Shown here: one piece after another, positions 58,049 through 64,000 of the stretch
Layout: each line of letters opens with the position of its first letter
Position numbering within the stretch: position 1 is the first letter of the stretch
Source of the DNA: Dipylidium caninum
Taxonomy: Eukaryota > Platyhelminthes > Cestoda > Cyclophyllidea > Dipylidiidae
DNA: 64,000 nucleotides
Assembly (NCBI GenBank): GCA_017562135.1
Contig: QEYB01001430.1
Span: 248,001-312,000 of the forward strand
Reading direction: 5' to 3'
Notes under the pieces: generated by a model
Seen by the model: the letters and a program-made list of their open reading frames with translations, nothing else
What the model was told of the DNA's origin: nothing
Databases searched by the model: none
Made by a program: the position numbers and the translations under genes

Positions 58049-61000
58049 GCAACGTCGAGACGATTGCGCCGGCCTCGGGAGAGGCTTGAAATTACTTCTA
58101 AAATCAGGCTACCATCTTCGTGCTCCCCTCTGCGTCCCTCTAACCTTGCGCGCAGATGTTATGACTCATACCCCGAGAAGCAGTTTAGCCAATCGGACAT
58201 CAATAATGAAAAGCTGCTCATTGTCTGGCGGCAGACAAATCCGAAATGGGGTGTGCAAGCGGAAAAAAGTAGCAAATTCTACCGCGTAAAAGATCTGAGA
58301 AGAATGGACTGACTTCGGACAATGCCGCAGTGGACGAGTAGCTAAATTTTCGAGCGAAGGCTTCGATACCCAGGAGAGGAGACAAATTAGTTTTTGGCCT
58401 TAGATCTGTGAGTACCACAACGAGGCAAAAGTTTACAACAAAGGTCAACCACCAGAATTTCACTGTATCGAAGAGGCTACGGAACAAGAATAATAAAAAT
58501 AATTCCAATGCATAACTCATTAACCCCAGGAGGACACAAAATATTTGAGTAGTAGACGATCGCAATAGTTATTAGAGAGCAGAGAGAACAAGAGAGACAA
58601 TGCTGATAAAGGCAACTCAGAAAAAAGAAAGAGGAAAACGTTTCAAAGATTGGGGAAGTTGACATGTGAGTTGATCGATTCTATGTCTGCACACACGAAA
58701 ATCGACGAGACCATTGGGATTGCGTAAAAAGGAAGAGATACAAAAAGGCAGTACAACACAAGACAGACCATAAATGAGAGAAACGAGGGGATACAAGACG
58801 CCATAAAAAGACATTAGGCATGAAAATAATCAACCATGTAGTCAGATGAGAGCACAAAGTGAAAAGAGAATCTATGAAATCAATTTCGAATAAAGGCGAT
58901 AGGCCAAAAGCAACCAGGTCGGCACTAGAATGCGCCAAACGTTGAGTATTTAAAAATCGTTAATCATGTGCTACTCAAAATCAAGAAATAAAATGCACTT
59001 TTGTTCACGTGTTTACTAAATCCACTGCACTTAAACATAAAACGCAGCTCGATGCACGATTGATAATTTATGCTTTCAAAATTGGTACATCCGTAAGAGT
59101 AGATAATGATTTTATGAGATAGCGATTGCATGACGACGACATCACAGAGCAAAACAGCGAAGGCCTTTGACATATTATGTTACGAAATAAAAAACAATGA
59201 TAAGCAATAAAGATAAATTTACATGAAGGTTAAAGAAAGTGCCTCGGTAAAATGCCCGAGTACAAGACGCATTCGTAGGCACAGTTTAAGAAGGAGTAAT
59301 GCTTACTCATAGAAGTAATATTGAGCGGGTGAGTGGAGCGTCAATAAGTACTGCTATGCAACAAAATCAGGTAACCGAGTTAACAACATAAAGGATGTCA
59401 CGAATTTACGGGAAAAACGTAAAATTCCGACTAGAGGTCAACCTACTAATGAAAGCCATGAAGTGTTATTTTTTGCATTTTATATAACATAAATAAAACT
59501 TTAGCGGTTGCAATTAATGAGGATGAGTGTGGAAAGATTTCGTGTTTCGCATCGACATCACATAATCACACATTAAAGAAATACAGGACTTGTTGGTGTG
59601 CAACAACAATCAAAATTGATACCTTTGGCAAGTAGAGAGAAGACGAGAACGCAAGACTTATAATAGATGAGTTGCGCGTCTGAACCTGCGCCCGCTCACG
59701 AAATCACATACACGGATTAGCCTAACTTGGCGGTAAGCTGACAAAAACATTAAACAAATGTCAAGGTAATTTACAAGGAGTATATTTAACAGCAGAATTA
59801 CGTGCAACTAGAAAACAAGGTGGATCCACAATCTTCAAATAATTGCAAAATCTAAAGTATAGACCTTATCGTTTTGTCTGTGCAAAATTTCACTGAAGAA
59901 CGATAGCAGTGATTACATATTCTTAGAGAAATACCATAGTTAAAAACCGTTTTTTGTTTCCTTGTCAATATATCATCAACAAAGAGTGTCTGGAATGGTA
60001 CTTACTTGCCATTAACGCATTCTTAATTAGTTTGCCGAAAATATGAATGGTCTCTTCTCGAGTAAGTGTTTAGGAATTTGTGAAAGTTTGGTTTTTCTTT
60101 ACAGTACAAACAACGTCTTTATTTTGTAAAAAAGTGCGGTTAGGCTCAATGCAAGCACCAACTGACTGTCCGAAAACAGTTTTACCAACTATTCGATGTT
60201 GCCAAGTTTTTCCAGATTCTAATCACAGCAATATCTGAAAATGCACTAGCCTCCACTGTTATCGCGCATAATTAAGTTTAATTTAGACAATAAGACAATG
60301 TGACGTTCTCTCCGCCACTGTTCGCTCCCCGTTTCCACGATGTCTTTTACCGTCACTGTAGTCACTCAATTACAACTGGTATCCGTAGATAACGCGTCGT
60401 TCATTGTGGTTGTTGTTACACAAAAATGGAAGGATCACATCTGCCTTAAAATGTCAATGCCATGCCCCCTCGCTCACTGCCTCTCCTACAAAAAAACGGG
60501 CCCAAATATAATGGTGGAATGCTAAGACAGGGACGTAATGCGGAATACAAAAAGGGATAATTTGGGAGGAAGACGACCGCATTGTACGAAGCCAACTAAC
60601 ATATCGTCGTATTCTGAAGTTGAATTAAAGAATCAAGACAGGTTTATCTTTAATTATGTAAAGTATAGAGATAAGGGGTAGATAAATTGGTATGTAAATA
60701 TTAGTTGAACAGTGACGGCCCTTCTAATTCTCCAGATGCAAATTAATTTTTCTTAGCCTAGTACAATTTGGTGCCACATAAATGTCACCCAACTGTGTTG
60801 ATGAATAAGAGAAGAAAAAGTCGGTACGGTGGCAGTGTCATTACACCAACTCCGGTGGATTATACTTCGATTTACCTGAGAAGTTAACATGTTTATTGTG
60901 ATAAGCATACGAGTCTAAATAGGTACACAGATACTCCTTCGTGGATCAAAAATCCTAAGAGCTACCTAATGTAAACGATGCAACAATATATAGATGTGCG

Positions 61001-62690
61001 CTTTTCAATGATGTTGTATGCCGTGAAATAGCAACGGGACTAATGCTTGCCTATTTAATTCCAAATTAAAAATTGTGGCCCTTAAACGCGACAACGCTTT
61101 GTAATTCAAATCGTAAATTAGCGTTAAATTATAAAATGTGTGGTGTTTATTTGTCAAGATAAAATTTTAATTTGATTCTAATTGTTTGTATTCGCCAATT
61201 TAGTGACCTATGGTACAACGCAACCATTTAATATTTTGGGGCGCGAGGCGGGCTCTTTCTTTTAGTTTTGCCGCAATGAGCTCCGACACGGAAGCAGCGG
61301 GAACACAACCAAGGGTATCTTAAAAGCAAAAAATGAGCTTAATGGTGAGTTGTTTTATAACCTACCGTTTTCTTCCATTTGTGAATACGCATATTATTTA
61401 CTAATTATTTTATCCCTTCATTCTACTTCAACTTAAGTAAGACCTATATGAACGGTCGTTTATGACGCTTAGAGGTACATGGTGCCCAGAGAGGCACATC
61501 ATTTTTCTTCACTAAAAATTACTTTCCTTGTACGTTTAAATTGCAAGAAACGTCGGTTAAGATTGTAAATCGGTAAGTCCGTGTCTTAAAACCACTTTTG
61601 TCGTCTGATCCACGTTTCCTATATTTCCAATTTTGTGCCGGACTACTCCCATCTCGCCCGAAGCAAACGATTTAAAGGGACCTCAACCAATAACGTACAT
61701 GTGTGGGAAATTTTATGAAACTGAGTAACACATTTGGACATCTTTGGGGAATAAATCCGAATTTGTTTGACCCAAAGGTATATCAAAACTGGCCACTTAT
61801 CGGGTGCACAACTCTTCTATTTTCATTCCGATTTACTCTTGGTGCTGCCCATTCCCATGCTCTCCCACGAGAATCCACATGGATGAAAGTATGCAGTAGC
61901 AAGTAAAACCACAGTTAAGATGCCTCACAATCTTTAATCCATCCGAGCAAGAAGATGGTTAGTCTTGTGAGGTGCAGTGTAATGCCTGAGAGGGGACAAA
62001 TAGCGGAGGTTCCTCTAGGCAGACGAGAATAATTGTTGTTTTTGTTCGTGGAGCCGCCGCGTCACGTCGAGTAGGGAAGTTAAGAGAAATCTGCCCCGGC
62101 CAGGAGACACTGGCTAAAAGTCGTTTAGTCGGAAGCTTGCATTCATTTGGTGGCTGATGGACAAAAATAAATAAGTGAAGTAGAACTCATCTTGAGTGTT
62201 TTAATCATTCGCACACGTCCACAGAGCGCGGAAAAAGTGATGACGCGATCTGTGTGGGAATATCGCTTGATCCTCTTCATCCCCTCTCCCTGTACCTTCG
62301 CCCTCCCTTCCCCTTCTCGTTGTCTGCTCTGACTCGTGGGATTTCCGCCCTCCCTCCTCGTAGGGGAGAAGGAGAATGGGTGAGGAGGTTGGTGTCGTTG
62401 TTGTTAAGGTTTTAAACGTGACCATCATCCCCTATTATGAGCAAAAACAGCTCCCCAGCCTGATCGTCGACCCTGAGTCCAACGTCGTGATAGCATCGCA
62501 TGTCTTCTGCTGCAAGGCAACAAATGGGCGCGGGGGGGGGGGCGGAGGGGAGGGGACGCGGGGCTGAGCCACGAGAAGGTGGGTAAAGGGGGCGAAGGAT
62601 GGGGAAGAACAGGCAATTGTTATCGTGGAAAGTACTTATTTACTTTTTCACATAATATTCCTTGCTTACTGTGCTATAATTGGAGAAGGA
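58049..62690. other. AT-rich intergenic DNA, nothing recognised
   Basis: Frames here are short and lack splice context. No transposase, reverse transcriptase or RNA-gene signature was recognised. A frame at 62376-62567 (+) has protein-like composition but no known family. Confidence 0.5.
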
Positions 62691-62738
62691 GGAGGCGAAG
62701 GCGAAGGCGAAGGCGAAGGCGGAGGCGGAGGGGCGGGG
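62691..62738 (+). repeat. (GGCGAA)n/(GGCGGA)n hexanucleotide repeat
   Basis: Four GGCGAA units followed by two to three GGCGGA units. It is purine-rich on the plus strand and sits at the left border of a GC-rich, CpG-rich region that runs to the window end. Confidence 0.9.
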
Positions 62739-62975
62739 AATGCCCCGGTCTCCTGCCGACACCGGTTGACTGGTGACGCAGTCTCTGAGTGAAGGAGTGT
62801 GCTGCCCTTCACTAACTCAAACACGCACGCACAGGCGCCTCGGAGGTTGTCATGAGAGTAAACGAGGCGCGACGACACGCCACCTCGGCATCGCGGAGTG
62901 AAGTAGTCGGCAGAGGATGGAGGCGGGGGGCATCGCGAGCGCCGAGGGCGTCTTCCGCTGTCGCAGTTGCCCCAC

Positions 62976-63083
62976 CTCTCGCGAATCCTCTCTTGTCCCC
63001 ACGCGCCGGGTGTGCAGCTCGTTGATCCGCGAGAAGAAGCTCTGCACTGGCAGTTTGTGGATCATCCAAAAAGGCGCATCCAT
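62976..63083 (-). CDS. Possible first coding exon of an unidentified minus-strand gene
   Basis: From an ATG at 63083 the minus strand reads MDAPFWMIHKLPVQSFFSRI and on to a GAG|GTGGGG donor-like site at 62976 (36 codons, phase 0). The frame also stays open for another 41 codons. Composition is protein-like, and the ATG sits in a CpG-rich region suited to a promoter. No family is recognised and no second exon could be assigned. LIN54's missing 5' exon must end in phase 1, so this is not an obvious fit. Confidence 0.25.
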
Positions 63084-64000
63084 GCTGCCTCACTGGGAGG
63101 TGTCGCGCTCACGTCGCCTCCCCGCGCCCCCCCGCGTCCCATCGCCTTCCCCGCCCCGACGCTGGCGAGGGGCCACAAGGTGGACGAGTCTGTGACGTCG
63201 GTTGAACGCCTTTTTTCGCGTGAGCAGATAAACAGAAGTGGGGAAATGTCTCGCTCCGGCCGCACCTCTCCTCCTCCCTCCACCCCTAAATTTGGACAAG
63301 TCGACGAGTTCTCCGCCCTCTCCCACCACACCGACTTCCCTCCGCCGCCACCGTAATTCATTTCAATTGCGAGTGTTTTCGAGAGAGTTTTGACTGGCGG
63401 GGAGGAGACTGAGGCCCCGCGGGCAACGCCTCCGCGTCGACTCGCGGCCTTCGCCGCCTCCGCGGCGCATTCACAGGCGGCGGCCGACAGAGGCCATCGA
63501 GGCGATTGGCTCGACCCCACCCGACCCGACCCGCCCGCCGTCTGCCGCTCCCTGTCGCCTGCGTCCTCCCTTCCGCCCATCCGAGGCCACGCAACTGCTC
63601 AGCACAACTGTCAACCCGCGAGAAAGAGCGCGTCGGCCGAGCGGAAAGACGATCGCCGACATCGGCAAGCGCTAACCCGGGGCGGGCGGACGGGCTGCGG
63701 AGAGGAAGGGGGCTCCCGCCAGCCTCCATAGGACTTCCGGCCTTTGTGGCAGACGTCCTTTCGACTCTCGCGTCGTGGAGAGGCGTCGGCTCTCAAACCT
63801 CGCCGAAATTCACTCCTGCGGCGGTAGAAAACACACAATTCGGTCGCATCAAGGCGCCGCTTCCCTTCGCACCGGACCGCGTCGGCCCTTTTTCGCCCAT
63901 TAAGTTCGGACGCGGACGCGCGAGAGAGAGCGCGAACTCGGTGTTGCACTTCCAGGCGGTTTGGCGGGTTGTTCCCGCCACATTAAGTATCTATGGCAGC
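63084..64000. other. GC- and CpG-rich region, possible promoter island
   Basis: High GC and frequent CpG from about 62.9 kb to the window end. Overlapping long frames on both strands (for example 63358-63729 and 63062-63580 minus) are typical of stop-poor sequence. No gene can be defended. Confidence 0.4.

Noticed and set aside
58049..62690. Search for transposon, tRNA or snRNA genes in the AT-rich flank
   Set aside because: No catalytic-motif frame, terminal repeat pair or A/B-box pair could be found by eye.

Overview
The window is nuclear DNA of an animal. Its genes are split by GT-AG introns and encode metazoan regulatory proteins: a retinoblastoma-family pocket protein, a FoxK factor, an RNF11-type RING ligase, a LIN54/tesmin CXC protein and a full-length-type ABCB transporter. 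Compact genes, Ala/Ser/Thr/His-rich linkers and introns of about 50 bp to 3.7 kb suggest an invertebrate. A flatworm or other lophotrochozoan is my best guess, but the sequence alone does not settle it. There are no operons, CRISPR arrays, rRNA genes or convincing tRNAs. All exon joins below come from reading frame, splice-site and phase agreement; none is transcript-verified.

Layout. 529-8785 (+): 3' part of an ABCB/P-glycoprotein gene, whose first transmembrane half starts left of the window. 10252-18385 (+): p107/p130-like pocket protein (RBL), eight exons, about 1112 aa, with one apparent single-base frameshift in pocket A. 19287-30145 (+): FoxK, seven exons, about 765 aa (FHA domain, forkhead, long low-complexity tail). 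30146-35497: very GC-rich spacer between convergent genes. 35498-39600 (-): RNF11, three exons. 40080-40413 (+): tiny two-exon gene encoding little more than an LSM14-type Sm-like domain, divergent from RNF11. 43109-53026 (-): LIN54, eleven exons recognised, 5' end not found. 55011-55308 (+): coding-like stretch of unknown identity. 57281-58048: intergenic block with unusual motif clustering. 62976-63083 (-): possible first coding exon of another gene. The rest of 55.3-64 kb shows no recognisable gene.

Functional themes. RBL and LIN54 are both subunits of the DREAM cell-cycle repressor (pocket protein + E2F/DP + MuvB), and they lie about 25 kb apart here, separated by FoxK, RNF11 and the LSM14-like gene. 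The LIN54 homologue keeps both cysteine-rich repeats, the two DNA-contacting tyrosines and the hinge between them. The ABCB gene keeps all ATP-binding motifs in both nucleotide-binding domains.

Most promising for follow-up: the isolated LSM14 domain gene; the RBL frameshift; the missing PPxY motif and long C-terminal tail of the RNF11 homologue; the non-canonical LIN54 C-terminus; and the ATCGAT/CTAGCG-rich block at 57.3-58.05 kb.
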